Assembly (NCBI GenBank): GCA_041984235.1
Contig: JBHIYN010000002.1
Coordinates: 186,001-250,000 of the forward strand
Length of the DNA stretch: 64,000 nt
Direction: 5' to 3'
Origin: JBHIYN01 sp041984235
Lineage (GTDB): Bacteria > Pseudomonadota > Gammaproteobacteria > Ga0077536
Both the position numbers and the translations under genes were made by a program. The notes under the pieces are model-generated. The model saw nothing but the letters and a program-made list of their open reading frames with translations. It was not told the origin of the DNA and ran no database searches. Positions 51,800-61,285 of this stretch are shown piece after piece (position 1 is the stretch's first letter; the number at the start of each line of letters is the position of its first letter).

Positions 51800-52177
51800 T
51801 CAGCCCTCGAGGTACTTCTCGATCAGCGAGCGGATGCCCTTTTTCGAGATCGGCTTGGCGACGAACTCGAGCACGCCCAGCTCCTTGGCCGCGACCCGGT
51901 CCTGGGCATAGTCCTTGGAGCTGATCATGACCGTGGGTGTGTCGGAGTGCAGGTCGTTGGCGCGCAACTCCTTGAGGAAGGTATACCCGTCCTTGGCCGG
52001 CATCATCACGTTGAGCACCAGCAGGCCCGGGCGCCGCGTGGCGAGGAAGTCCAGCGACTCGTCGGCCGACTCGTAGGCGTGCAGCACGAAATCGGCCTCG
52101 TGCGCGACCTGTTCGAAAAACGTGCGCATGGCTTCGCTGTCGTCGACGAGTACGATGGTGGGTTTGCCTGTTTGCAT
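51800..52177 (-). CDS. Stand-alone receiver domain protein lacking the phospho-acceptor Asp
   Basis: A 125-residue CheY-like receiver. The acidic pair (Asp12, Asp13), the switch Ser (MISSKD) and the Lys of FVAKPIS are present, but the phosphorylation-site strand reads VLNVMMPAKDG: Asn56 (codon AAC) instead of Asp. The GxxG-type loops are intact, so it should fold. It probably signals without Asp phosphorylation, by binding a partner. The MBL-fold protein downstream is the obvious candidate partner. No histidine kinase is nearby. Confidence 0.88.
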   Translation of the reverse strand: MQTGKPTIVLVDDSEAMRTFFEQVAHEADFVLHAYESADESLDFLATRRPGLLVLNVMMPAKDGYTFLKELRANDLHSDTPTVMISSKDYAQDRVAAKELGVLEFVAKPISKKGIRSLIEKYLEG

Positions 52178-52407
52178 GCGTTTTTGCTACCCGAATCGCC
52201 GCTGCCCCTTCCCGCGCTCAAATGCGACCTTAAACTTGCCCCGTAACCGCATGAGTTCAGGGCCATTTTAGCTCACGATTCTGCGCTAGTCCCGCCTCGG
52301 GGACAACCCCGGCCATTCTTCGCCGCTCGCCGGTGCCGATCATACCCCAGCGCGGGTCGCAAAAATATGCTGCGCCCGGGGCCTGCGACGCCGACGCGGC
52401 GGCGGGG

Positions 52408-52436
52408 TTTCGGTGCCCGCGCCCAGGCCATAGAAT
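52408..52436 (+). promoter_or_regulatory. Candidate promoter of the tRNA-Gly gene
   Basis: TTTCGG (52408-52413), a 17-base spacer and TAGAAT (52431-52436); the tRNA starts at 52447. The -35 is weak. Confidence 0.4.
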
Positions 52437-52446
52437 TCGCCTGTCC

Positions 52447-52520
52447 GCGGGTGTAGTTCAATGGTAGAACATCAGCTTCCCAAGCTGAGAACGTGGGTTC
52501 GATTCCCATCACCCGCTCCA
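52447..52520 (+). tRNA. tRNA-Gly (anticodon CCC)
   Basis: A 74-base tRNA with CCA encoded. Acceptor GCGGGTG pairs with CACCCGC; the D arm GTTCAATGGTAGAAC, the anticodon stem TCAGC/GCTGA with loop TTCCCAA (anticodon CCC), and the T arm with GTTCGATTC are all present. It reads GGG glycine codons. Confidence 0.95.
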
Positions 52521-52607
52521 CTGCGCGCCTCGCGGCGGGCCCGGGCCGGGCGTCGCCGGCGGCATCGGCCGTCCATCCCTGCACCACGAAGCTGAACGCG
52601 ACCACCG

Positions 52608-53267
52608 ATGAACCGCAGCCTGAGCAGTCTCCGCGACCCCGCCCTGGAAGCGCGCGCCGCGATGCTGTACAGCGCAGACCTGCCGTACCACAACTTCGAG
52701 CACGTGCGCGAGACGCTGGACTCGGCCGAGCTCATCATCAGGCACTGCCACAGCGAGAACATCCGCATCGACCCGGCGGTCATCTACTACGCGCTGCTGT
52801 TCCACGACGCCGGCTATCACGAGGATCACTGGGCACTGGGCCACCGCAGCAAGGAAGCCTACTCCGCGGCACTGGCCGCCGAGGTACTGCCCGAGTTCGG
52901 TGTCAACGCGGCGCGCATCCAGAAGACCCGCGAAGCGATCCTCGCGACCGAGCGCGATGCGCGCTTCGTCAGCGCCGACCAGAAGGTGGTGCGCGCCGCC
53001 GACCTCTCGGGCATGGCCGCACCCTACGACGAGTTCCTGGTCAAGTCACTCAACCTGAGACGCGAGTTCGAGTTGCTGCACGGCGCTCCGATGAGCTGGT
53101 CGGCCTGGCAGGAGAATTCACGCGAGGTCATCGGCTTCTACCTGACCCAGGAGATCCGGCTCACCGGCTACTTCTACAACGAGAGCGGCGAGTCGGCCTT
53201 CCACAGCGCGGTGCGCAGCAATCTCGAGCGCCTGCTCGCCGAGCCGCGCGAACCGCGGATCGACTGA
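52608..53267 (+). CDS. HD-domain hydrolase-like protein
   Basis: A 219-residue helical protein of the HD superfamily: YHNFEHV (His28, His32 region), then the eponymous FHDAGYHEDH (His66, Asp67) and a later D near ADLSG. Such proteins are metal phosphohydrolases for nucleotides or signalling molecules; the substrate is not evident. It follows tRNA-Gly by 87 bases and ends 15 bases from the convergent SPOR gene. Confidence 0.85.
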   Translation: MNRSLSSLRDPALEARAAMLYSADLPYHNFEHVRETLDSAELIIRHCHSENIRIDPAVIYYALLFHDAGYHEDHWALGHRSKEAYSAALAAEVLPEFGVNAARIQKTREAILATERDARFVSADQKVVRAADLSGMAAPYDEFLVKSLNLRREFELLHGAPMSWSAWQENSREVIGFYLTQEIRLTGYFYNESGESAFHSAVRSNLERLLAEPREPRID

Positions 53268-53282
53268 GCCGCCGCGACGGCC

Positions 53283-53909
53283 TCAGTTGGCCTGTGCCTG
53301 CGCGCCGCCAATGCGCAGCAGGATGAAGTCCATGTCGTTCTCGATCAGCCTGAGGCGCATGTTGCGGATCTCGGCAACGTCGGACAGCGGGCCGACGTGG
53401 ACGCGGAACCACACGTCCTGGCCATTGATCACGACGCGCTGGATGCTGGCCGCGATACCACGCAGCGCGAGGGTGGCCTTGGCGCGGTCGGCATCCTCGA
53501 AGCGCTTGAACGAACCGACCTGCAGCACGTAGGTCCCCGGCGCCAGGCCGGGAGCGAGCTCCGCTGCGGCCGCACGCTCGGCGTCCGCCTTGTCGGCACC
53601 GAGCTCCCACTCCGGGATGGGCACCTCCATCTCCGGCAGGATCTTGTAGAAATCGAACTTCGGTTCAGGCAGCTCGGGCACCGGCTCGATCTCCGGCGTT
53701 GCCGCCAGCACCGGCTCGTCGGTGCGGAAGCGGCCGCGCAGATCGTCGACCATGGTTGCCGGTGGCGGCAACTGGCCGGCCCACAGGTAGACCCCGAAGG
53801 CGACCAGCAGCCCGACGCCCAGGCCGCTGATGAACGACAGCCAGCTGCCCTGCCGCGGCGGTGGCGTGCTGGGGCGGCGGCGCGCGTGCTTGTAGTCGCG
53901 GGCAGTCAT
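53283..53909 (-). CDS. FtsN-like SPOR-domain protein
   Basis: A 208-residue bitopic protein: cytoplasmic basic tail (YKHARRR), one transmembrane helix (about 24-44), a periplasmic segment with FDFYKILPEMEV (a motif common in FtsN-like proteins of proteobacteria), and a SPOR domain (about 122-200; YVLQVGSFKRFEDADRAK). SPOR domains bind denuded peptidoglycan at the division site. Position directly after argS and priA matches the priA-argS-ftsN order of other gammaproteobacteria. Confidence 0.9.
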   Translation of the reverse strand: MTARDYKHARRRPSTPPPRQGSWLSFISGLGVGLLVAFGVYLWAGQLPPPATMVDDLRGRFRTDEPVLAATPEIEPVPELPEPKFDFYKILPEMEVPIPEWELGADKADAERAAAAELAPGLAPGTYVLQVGSFKRFEDADRAKATLALRGIAASIQRVVINGQDVWFRVHVGPLSDVAEIRNMRLRLIENDMDFILLRIGGAQAQAN

Positions 53910-53916
53910 GGCGGGC

Positions 53917-55659
53917 TCACATCTGCTGCGGCGCCGACACCGCCAGCAGCTCGAGACCGTTGGCGATGACCTGGCGCACGGCGTCGATCAGACGCAGCCT
54001 GGCGGCGCGCAGGGCCGGGTCGTCGACCAGCACCTTGTGCGCGTTGTAGTAACCGTGGAACTCGTGCGCAAGGTCGCGCAGGTACTGCACCAGGGTATGC
54101 GGCTCGCGTGCCTCGGCGGCGGCGGCCAGGGTCTCCGGGTAGCGCGCCAGCAGCATCGCCAGGCGGCGCTCGGCGTCCGCCGCCAGCACCCCGGCCAGCG
54201 CGCTGCCGGGGGCCGGCGCCGCGAGCTCGCGCTCGGCGAGCTGGCGGAACACACTTGCCACGCGCGCGTGGGCGTACTGTACGTAGTAGACGGGGTTGTC
54301 ACTGCTCTCGCTCTTGGCCAGATCGAGATCGAATTCGAGGTGCTGATCGGCGCGGCGCATGAGGTAGAAGAAACGTGCGGCATCGGCACCGACCTCGTCG
54401 ACCAGCTCGCGCAGGGTGACGAACTCGCCGGCACGGGTCGACATCGACACCTTCTCGCCGCCCCGCACCAGGGCCGCGAACTGCACCAGGACCACGTCCA
54501 GTCGCGACGGATCCGCGCCCAATGCCGCCATCGCCGCGCGCACACGCGGCACGTAGCCGTGATGATCCGCGCCCCACACGTCGACCACCGCGTCGAAACC
54601 GCGCTCGAGCTTGTCGTGGTGGTAGGCAATGTCGGAGGCGAAGTAGGTGGTCTGACCGTTCTCGCGCACCACCACGCGGTCCTTCTCGTCGCCGAGCGCG
54701 GCCGAGCGGAACCAGCGCGCGCCATCCTGCTGGTACAAGTGGCCGGCCTGCTCCAGCACACCCAGCGCGGCGTCGATCAGGCCGCGCCCGATCAGCGCGG
54801 CCTCCGAGAACCACACGTCGAACTCGACGCCGAAGGCGCGCAGATCAGTCTCGATACCGCGCAGGATGCGTTCGCGGGCATGCTCGCGCACGCAGTCGAA
54901 GCGCTCCGCCCCCAACGCTTCGCGCACGACGCCGATGGCGCCGTCGAGCTGGCGCTCGGCGTCCTCGTCGTCAAGGCGTGCCAGCTCCGGCGCGCAGCCC
55001 ACGCGCCAGCCTTCGCCGTGCTCGGCATGCAGCTCGCTCGCGATGTCGCGTATGTAATCACCCTGGTAAGCCGCGGCCGGGTAGGGCACCTCGACCGCGC
55101 AGGCCTGCAGGTAGCGCAGGAACACGCTGAGCGCGAGGATGTCCATCTGGCGCCCGGCGTCGTTGACGTAGTACTCGCGCACGACCTCGTGGCCGGTCGC
55201 TTCCAGCAGGCGCGCCAGCACCGAACCAATCGCCGCGCCGCGCCCGTGCCCGACGTGCAGCGGGCCGGTCGGGTTGGCGGAGACGAACTCGACCTGCACG
55301 CGACGCCCGGCGCCGGCCGTGCTGCGGCCGTAGGCCGCGCCGGCGTCGAGCACCTCGTCGACGACGGCGAACAACGGTTCGTTGTCGACGACGAAGTTGA
55401 TGAACCCCGGCCCTGCGATGTCGATGCGCTCGAACAGGCCGTCGGCAGCCAGCGCCTCGGCGACCTGCGCGGCGATGTCGCGCGGTTTGCGCCGGCAGGG
55501 CTTGGCCAGCAGCATCGCCACGTTGGTGCTGTAGTCACCGTGCGCGGCATGCTTGGGCGTTTCGATCTGGTAATCCGGTACGGCGTCGGCCGGCAGCTCG
55601 CCGGCCTCGCGCAGGCGCGCCAGCGCCCGATCGATGGAACTGCGCAGGAGGTTTTTCAC
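53917..55659 (-). CDS. argS: Arginyl-tRNA synthetase
   Basis: A 580-residue class I synthetase: FVSANPTGPLHVGHGRGA carries the HIGH signature (HVGHG), YYVNDAGRQMD follows, and KVSMSTRAG is the KMSK-type loop. The DALR anticodon-binding domain ends the protein. It charges tRNA-Arg in the cytoplasm. It lies between priA (99 bases upstream) and the SPOR gene (7 bases downstream), all on the same strand. Confidence 0.97.
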   Translation of the reverse strand: MKNLLRSSIDRALARLREAGELPADAVPDYQIETPKHAAHGDYSTNVAMLLAKPCRRKPRDIAAQVAEALAADGLFERIDIAGPGFINFVVDNEPLFAVVDEVLDAGAAYGRSTAGAGRRVQVEFVSANPTGPLHVGHGRGAAIGSVLARLLEATGHEVVREYYVNDAGRQMDILALSVFLRYLQACAVEVPYPAAAYQGDYIRDIASELHAEHGEGWRVGCAPELARLDDEDAERQLDGAIGVVREALGAERFDCVREHARERILRGIETDLRAFGVEFDVWFSEAALIGRGLIDAALGVLEQAGHLYQQDGARWFRSAALGDEKDRVVVRENGQTTYFASDIAYHHDKLERGFDAVVDVWGADHHGYVPRVRAAMAALGADPSRLDVVLVQFAALVRGGEKVSMSTRAGEFVTLRELVDEVGADAARFFYLMRRADQHLEFDLDLAKSESSDNPVYYVQYAHARVASVFRQLAERELAAPAPGSALAGVLAADAERRLAMLLARYPETLAAAAEAREPHTLVQYLRDLAHEFHGYYNAHKVLVDDPALRAARLRLIDAVRQVIANGLELLAVSAPQQM

Positions 55660-55758
55660 GGCTGGGCTGGGGCGGCGTGCTCGGGCTGCTCGGAAGGGCA
55701 GCCGATTCTATCCGCTCAGCGCCGATGACGCACTGCACCCAACCGCCGCGACGGCGCC

Positions 55759-57963
55759 CTACAGCGTCTCCTGCGGATCGATGTCGAGCGAGAAGCGCAC
55801 GCGCGCGCCACGCGCCAGCGCCGCGATCGCATCCAGGCGCGCCTCGAGCAGGCGGCCGATGGTCGTACGGTGGGTGCTGCGAATCACGATTAGCGCGCGG
55901 TAGCGGCCGGCGCGACGCTCCATCAGCGCCGGGATCGGGAAGCTCACGTCGAGGTCACGGCTCGCGCCCTCCAGCAGCAGGCCGCGCACCTCGCCGAGGA
56001 AGGCCTGCGGGCGTGCCGGGTCGCGCGCATCGGCGCGTACCAGGGCCATCGCCGCGTAGGGCGGCAGTCCGGCCTCGCGGCGCTCGGCCAGCGCCACGGC
56101 CGCGTAGCGCTCGTAGCCTTCGTCGATGATCCGGCGCAGCACCGGGTGCTGCGGCTGGTGCGTCTGCACCAGCACCGTGCCGCGCTTGGCCGCGCGGCCG
56201 GCGCGCCCGGCGACCTGGTGGATGAGCTGCGCGAGGCGCTCTTCGGCGCGAAAGTCCACCGAGTAGAGGCGGCTGTCGGCGTCGACGATACCAACCAGCG
56301 TGACGTCGGCAAAATCGAGTCCCTTGGCCACCATCTGCGTGCCGATGAGGATATCGACGCGGCGCGCGGCAACCTCGGCCAGCACTTCTTCGAGTGCACC
56401 CGGGCGGCGCATGGTGTCACGATCGATACGCCGCACGCGCTGGCCGGGGAAGAGCGCGCTGACGACTTCCTCGAGGCGCTCGGTGCCGTGCCCGATGGGT
56501 ACGATGTCCTCGTCCTCGCAGCACCGCACCGGACGCTTCAGTGACCAGTGGCGGTCGCAGTGATGGCAGCGCGCCGCGTGCAGGTGACGGTGATAGACGA
56601 GAAAGGCGTCGCAGTTGGTACAGCGCACCGGCTCGCCGCAGCTGCGGCACAGCAGCAGGGGCGCGTAGCCGCGCCGGTTGAGAAACAGCATCACCTGCTC
56701 GCCACGCCCGAGATGCTCGCGCATGGCCACCACCAGCGGCGTGCTGAGCCCGCCCTCCAGCGTCATGCCGCGCACGTCGAGGCGGCGGATCTCCGGCAGC
56801 ATGGCGGCGCCGGCGCGCTGCTCCAGGCGCGCGCACCCGAACTTGCCGCGCTCGACGTTGGCAAGGGTTTCCAGCGCCGGCGTCGCCGAGCCCAGCACCA
56901 CTGGCACGCCGGCGCGCTGCGCGCGCACCACGGCGACGTCGCGCGCCGAGTAGCGGAAGCCGTCCTGCTGCTTGTAGGCCGCGTCGTGTTCCTCGTCGAC
57001 CACGACCAGGGCGAGGTCGGGCAGCTCCACCCATACCGCCGAGCGCGTGCCCAGCAGGACGCGCGCGCGACCCTCTCGGCAGGCCTTCCATTCGAGTGCG
57101 CGGCGGCGCTCGCCGAGCGCCGAGTGCAGCAGTGCAACGTCACCGAAGCGCGCGCGGAAGCGCGCCACGAGATGCTGGGTGAGCGCGATCTCCGGCACCA
57201 GCACCAGCGCCTGGCCGCCGTCCGCGATGACCGCCGCGATCGCTTCCAGGTAGACCTCGGTCTTGCCGCTGCCGGTGACGCCGTGCAGGACGATGGCGCG
57301 AAACCGCCCGCGGTACCGCAGGATCGCGGCGAGTGCCGCACGCTGCTCCGCGTTCAGCACCACGCCGGGCGTCCCTGGCAGCGGCGGCGGCGACGGTGCT
57401 TCCAGGCTGACGCGTTCCACACGCTGCTGCGCCAGCAGGCGGCGCAGGGCCGCACGCCAGTCGAAGCCGAGATCGGCAAAGCCGTCGGCGCTCAGCGCAC
57501 CGTCCGCGACGAGGCGCGACAGCACCTCGCGCTGACGCTTGCCGGCGATCGCGCCGGCGTCCAGCGCGGCGCGCCCCGCCGCGGTCGCCTGCCAGCCCTC
57601 GACACCGTGTTCGGGCGGCGGGCGACGGCGGCGCAGCCAGGTCGGCAGCATCGCCGCCAGCACCTCCCCGGGCGGGTGATGGTAGTAGGCCGCCGACCAC
57701 GCGGCGAGTCCGAGCATCGCCGGCGACAGCAGCGGTTCGTGGTCGAGCACCTCGTACAGCGGCTTCAGGTCATCACGACGCGGCGCGTGTGTCGGGTCCA
57801 CCGCCAGCACCACGCCGATGCGCTCGGCACGGCCGAACGGCACCCACACACGCGCGCCGACACGCGGCGGCGTTGCCCCGGGACACAGGTAATCGTAGGT
57901 CTGGCGCAGCGGCGCGAAAACCGCCACGGTGGCGACGCCGCAGGTCGCGGGCGCCGCGCTCAC
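55759..57963 (-). CDS. priA: Primosomal replication-restart helicase PriA
   Basis: A 734-residue helicase: DNA-binding N-domain, Walker A LHGVTGSGKTEVYLEAI, Walker B VVVDEEHDAAYKQ, then a zinc-binding region with three CxxC pairs (CRSC, CTNC, CHHC). The fourth pair, usually CPxC, is instead adjacent cysteines RCCEDEDIVPIG. PriA reloads DnaB at stalled forks. The start follows the upstream hypothetical gene by 18 bases. Confidence 0.95.
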   Translation of the reverse strand: MSAAPATCGVATVAVFAPLRQTYDYLCPGATPPRVGARVWVPFGRAERIGVVLAVDPTHAPRRDDLKPLYEVLDHEPLLSPAMLGLAAWSAAYYHHPPGEVLAAMLPTWLRRRRPPPEHGVEGWQATAAGRAALDAGAIAGKRQREVLSRLVADGALSADGFADLGFDWRAALRRLLAQQRVERVSLEAPSPPPLPGTPGVVLNAEQRAALAAILRYRGRFRAIVLHGVTGSGKTEVYLEAIAAVIADGGQALVLVPEIALTQHLVARFRARFGDVALLHSALGERRRALEWKACREGRARVLLGTRSAVWVELPDLALVVVDEEHDAAYKQQDGFRYSARDVAVVRAQRAGVPVVLGSATPALETLANVERGKFGCARLEQRAGAAMLPEIRRLDVRGMTLEGGLSTPLVVAMREHLGRGEQVMLFLNRRGYAPLLLCRSCGEPVRCTNCDAFLVYHRHLHAARCHHCDRHWSLKRPVRCCEDEDIVPIGHGTERLEEVVSALFPGQRVRRIDRDTMRRPGALEEVLAEVAARRVDILIGTQMVAKGLDFADVTLVGIVDADSRLYSVDFRAEERLAQLIHQVAGRAGRAAKRGTVLVQTHQPQHPVLRRIIDEGYERYAAVALAERREAGLPPYAAMALVRADARDPARPQAFLGEVRGLLLEGASRDLDVSFPIPALMERRAGRYRALIVIRSTHRTTIGRLLEARLDAIAALARGARVRFSLDIDPQETL

Positions 57964-57981
57964 CCGGCGCCCGCGCGGCGT

Positions 57982-58623
57982 TCAGCGCGGCAGCGGACGG
58001 TCATCCGGAAACAACTCGCCGGAAGCGATCACGGTACTCAGTTCGCGCTCGCCGACACGTTTCACCGGCCGATCGTCGAGCGCACTGAGCGGATGCCGGC
58101 AGGCGCCGCCGGACGGGAACACGGTCAGCGTGAACACTTCCCCGCCGAGCTCCACCGCGAACTGCGGCACGCGCTGCGGCGCGCGCGTCCCCGGAAAGCG
58201 CAGCAGGACTTCACCCAGCTCGTAGTCGATGCCACGTTCGAGCAGGAAGCGGGTCACCGCCTCGGGCTCGTCGCTGAACAGGTGCAGGCTGATCGGGGTG
58301 GCCGCGCTGGCCGTGCCGTCCCACACCGCGCCGCTCAGGCGCGCCCCGAAGCAGGCGAAGAACGCCAGGCCACGCAGCGCGGTCGCACGCAGGCGCGCGA
58401 TCAGGCTGCGCTGCGCGGCGCCGTGGAACAGCTCGAGGTAGTCGACCACGGCACGGTGGATCTCCTGGTTGTCCGGGGTTGCACGCTTGCCCTCGACGCC
58501 GCTCTCGCGCAGCGCGCGGCGGCGTGCGTCGTCGTAGTCGCGCGCACTGCCGTCGACCAGCGCACGCGCGGCAATCGCCGCGACCTCCGCACGGCTGGCG
58601 TGGGTTGATCGCGCGCGGCGCAC
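57982..58623 (-). CDS. Conserved hypothetical protein between mrcA and priA
   Basis: A 213-residue predicted cytoplasmic protein. It opens with a helical region (DYDDARRRAL, EIHRAVVDYLELF) and continues with an alpha/beta part containing GTASAATPISLHLFSDEPEAV and RVPQFAVELGGEVFTLTVFP, ending RPVKR and a variable tail. I recall a nucleotidyltransferase-like family of this shape in gammaproteobacteria, but no catalytic motif is certain. GTG start at 58621-58623, 5 bases after the mrcA stop; the frame is open further upstream only inside mrcA. Likely co-transcribed with mrcA and priA. Confidence 0.65.
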   Translation of the reverse strand: MRRARSTHASRAEVAAIAARALVDGSARDYDDARRRALRESGVEGKRATPDNQEIHRAVVDYLELFHGAAQRSLIARLRATALRGLAFFACFGARLSGAVWDGTASAATPISLHLFSDEPEAVTRFLLERGIDYELGEVLLRFPGTRAPQRVPQFAVELGGEVFTLTVFPSGGACRHPLSALDDRPVKRVGERELSTVIASGELFPDDRPLPR

Positions 58624-58628
58624 GGGGC

Positions 58629-61091
58629 TCAGAAGAGCTGTTCGGGAACCAGCGTCTCGCGCCGGCCGGTCGCGCCACTGCCGCCACGCGGCGCTTCGCC
58701 GCGTGGCGGCACCTGGCCTTCGCGAAACGACTCGAAGATCGCATTCGGATGATTGGCGCCGGCGAGCAGGCCGGTGTCGGGATCGATGCGCACCGTGACC
58801 AGGCCGGCGGGTCGTTCCATGGTCGACTCCGGCACCCCGTCCAGGGCCACGCGCATGTAGTCGATCCACATCGGCAGCGCGGCCTGCGCGCCGGTCTCGC
58901 GGCGGCCGAGTGGACGCACGCGGTCGAAACCCACCCACACCGTGGTCACGAGGCGACCGTTGAAGCCGGAGAACCAGGCGTCTTTCTGATCGTTGGTCGT
59001 GCCGGTCTTGCCGGCCAGGTCGTTGCGGCCCAGCGAGCGCGCCTTGCGCCCGGTGCCGAACTTGATCACGTCCTGCAGGATGGAATTCATGATCCACGCG
59101 TTCTCGGCGTCCACCACGCGTGGCGCCGACACCTCCGGCGGCAGCTCACGCATGCCGATCAGCGTCTGCAGGTCGGTCGGCTCGCCTTCGTCGTCCAGGG
59201 TGATCTTCTCGCACACCCGGCACACCGTTGGCGGATGCGCCTCGAAGACCACGGCACCGCTTTCGTCCTCCACCCGCTGCACGAACCAGGGCTCGACGCG
59301 GTAGCCGCCGTTGGCGAACACCGCGTAGCCGGAGACCACCTGCATCGGCGTGACTTCGCCCGAGCCCAGTGCCATCGACAGGTTGCGCGGCAGCTCGTCG
59401 GGGCGGAAACCGAAACGGCTCACGTACTCGCGCGCGTAGTCGGTGCCGATGGCGCGCAGCAGGCGGATCGAGACCAGGTTGCGCGACTTGGTCAGCGCCT
59501 CGCGCAGGCGCGTAGGCCCGAAATAGCGACCACTGTAGTTCTCCGGCCGCCACGCACTCTCCAGGCCCGGGGCGTCGAACACGATCGGCGCGTCGTTGAT
59601 GAAGCTCGCCGCGGTGAAGCCCTTCTCCAGCGCGGCCGAATAGATGAACGGCTTGAAGTTCGATCCCGGCTGCCGCTGCGCCTGCAACACGCGGTTGAAC
59701 TTGCTGTGGCGGTAATCGAAGCCGCCGACCAGGGCCTGCACCGCGCCGTCGTTGGGATCGAGCGAGACCAGCGCCCCCTCGACCCGCGGGATCTGCGCGA
59801 GCTGCCAGTGCCCGGCCGACTGCACGGCGGCATCTTTGCCGGCAGATTCGTCGGGCTCCGGCACCACCCAGCGGATGCGTACGATGTCGCCTACGGCGAC
59901 CACATCGCCCGCGTCCTTGGGCGCCGCTCCGCGCGCGTCGGTGCCGAGGTAGCGACGCGCCCAGCGCAGCCCGTCCCACGGCAGGGTCACCGCGCCGGTG
60001 CGGCGTGACCACGCCACGGCCTTGTCCTGTTCGACCGCGAGCACCAGCGCCGGCTGCAGTCCGCCAACCTCGTAGTAACCGTCGAGTGCCGCGCGCCACG
60101 CTTCCTCGCCAGCATCGGCGGCGAGCGCGACCTGCGCTTCGGCGCCGTGATAGCCGTGGCGCAGGTCGTACTCCAGCAAGGACTTGCGCACGGCACTCAC
60201 GGCGGCCTCCTGGCGCACGCCGTCGATCGTGGTAACGACCTTGTAGCCGGCAGTGTAGGCGGCGTCGCCGAAACGCGAGAGCATGAAATCGCGCACCATC
60301 TCGGCGAGGTGAGGCGCGTCGACTTCGACGGCCTGACCGTGCCACTCGGCGGTATTGGGGGCGGCATCGGCGGCATCGTGCGCAGCCTGGTCGATGAAGC
60401 CGAGCTTGAGCATGCGGCCGAGGACGTAGTGTCGTCGATCGCGCGCCGCCTCGGGGTTGCTGATCGGGTTGGTGCGTGACGGCGCCTTGGGCAGCCCGGC
60501 GATGGTCGCGATCTGCGCCAGCGTGAGCTGCTCCAGCGGAGCGCCGTAGTAGACCTGGGCGGCGGCACCGACCCCGTAGGCGCGATGTCCGAGGAAGATC
60601 TTGTTCAGGTAGAGCTCGAGGATCTCGTCCTTGGACAGCTCGCGCTCGATGATCACCGCGAGCGCCACTTCCTTCAGCTTGCGCTCGTAGGTCTTCTCCG
60701 GCGAAAGGAAGAAGTTGCGCGCGACCTGCATGGTGATGGTGCTGCCGCCCTGCTTCTTCTCGCGCGTCTGCACCAGCTCCACCACCGCGCGCAGGATGGC
60801 CATCCAGTCGACGCCGGGGTGGTGGTAGAAGCGATCGTCCTCGGCGGCGATGAAGGCCCGCTTCATCATGACCGGCACGTCCTCGATGGCGACCGGCTGG
60901 CGACGCTTCTCGCCGAACTCGGCGATCAGGGCGTTGTCGCTTGTATAGACTCTGAGTGGGGTCTGCAGACGCACGTCGCGCAGCGATTCGACCGGCGGGA
61001 GCTGCGGCACGATGTACCACATGACGCCACCCGCGCCGAGCAGCACCAGGAGGGCGCCCAGGAGCAGCGAATAGAAGACAAAGCGCAACAT
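58629..61091 (-). CDS. mrcA: Penicillin-binding protein 1A (class A, glycosyltransferase/transpeptidase)
   Basis: An 820-residue class A PBP: N-terminal membrane helix (1-28), glycosyltransferase domain with AFIAAEDDRFYHHPG (catalytic Glu) and GGSTITMQVARNFF, an OB-like middle domain, and transpeptidase motifs GSNFKPF (S-x-x-K), SRN and KTGTT. It polymerises and cross-links peptidoglycan. Divergent from pilM across 194 AT-rich bases, as in pseudomonads and many other gammaproteobacteria; followed by a hypothetical gene, priA, argS and the SPOR gene. Confidence 0.96.
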   Translation of the reverse strand: MLRFVFYSLLLGALLVLLGAGGVMWYIVPQLPPVESLRDVRLQTPLRVYTSDNALIAEFGEKRRQPVAIEDVPVMMKRAFIAAEDDRFYHHPGVDWMAILRAVVELVQTREKKQGGSTITMQVARNFFLSPEKTYERKLKEVALAVIIERELSKDEILELYLNKIFLGHRAYGVGAAAQVYYGAPLEQLTLAQIATIAGLPKAPSRTNPISNPEAARDRRHYVLGRMLKLGFIDQAAHDAADAAPNTAEWHGQAVEVDAPHLAEMVRDFMLSRFGDAAYTAGYKVVTTIDGVRQEAAVSAVRKSLLEYDLRHGYHGAEAQVALAADAGEEAWRAALDGYYEVGGLQPALVLAVEQDKAVAWSRRTGAVTLPWDGLRWARRYLGTDARGAAPKDAGDVVAVGDIVRIRWVVPEPDESAGKDAAVQSAGHWQLAQIPRVEGALVSLDPNDGAVQALVGGFDYRHSKFNRVLQAQRQPGSNFKPFIYSAALEKGFTAASFINDAPIVFDAPGLESAWRPENYSGRYFGPTRLREALTKSRNLVSIRLLRAIGTDYAREYVSRFGFRPDELPRNLSMALGSGEVTPMQVVSGYAVFANGGYRVEPWFVQRVEDESGAVVFEAHPPTVCRVCEKITLDDEGEPTDLQTLIGMRELPPEVSAPRVVDAENAWIMNSILQDVIKFGTGRKARSLGRNDLAGKTGTTNDQKDAWFSGFNGRLVTTVWVGFDRVRPLGRRETGAQAALPMWIDYMRVALDGVPESTMERPAGLVTVRIDPDTGLLAGANHPNAIFESFREGQVPPRGEAPRGGSGATGRRETLVPEQLF

Positions 61092-61192
61092 GTTGTGTTT
61101 CAGCGGGTGGAGACCGCCAACATATAATGTATGTTTACTTTAAAATGCGCCCGTAACACTTGATTTCTATTGAATTTTACCCAAAAAATCGT

Positions 61193-61221
61193 TTGTGTTT
61201 TGGAAATCGATTGTCTATAGT
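61193..61221 (+). promoter_or_regulatory. Sigma-70-type promoter of the pil operon
   Basis: TTGTGT (61193-61198), an exact 17-base spacer and TATAGT (61216-61221), 65 bases before the pilM ATG. Transcription would start near 61228, inside a CCTTAA-CAT-TTAAGG inverted repeat (61225-61239) that could be an operator or leader hairpin. Confidence 0.65.
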
Positions 61222-61285
61222 TAGCCTTAACATTTAAGGTTAAAACGCACTAATGTCGTTTAACTAACTGATCGATAAGGGAAAT

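Noticed and set aside
59200..59260. CxxC pair (CRVC) inside PBP1A, first read as a novel metal site
   Set aside because: E. coli PBP1A has a similar Cys pair in the same loop, so it is a family feature.
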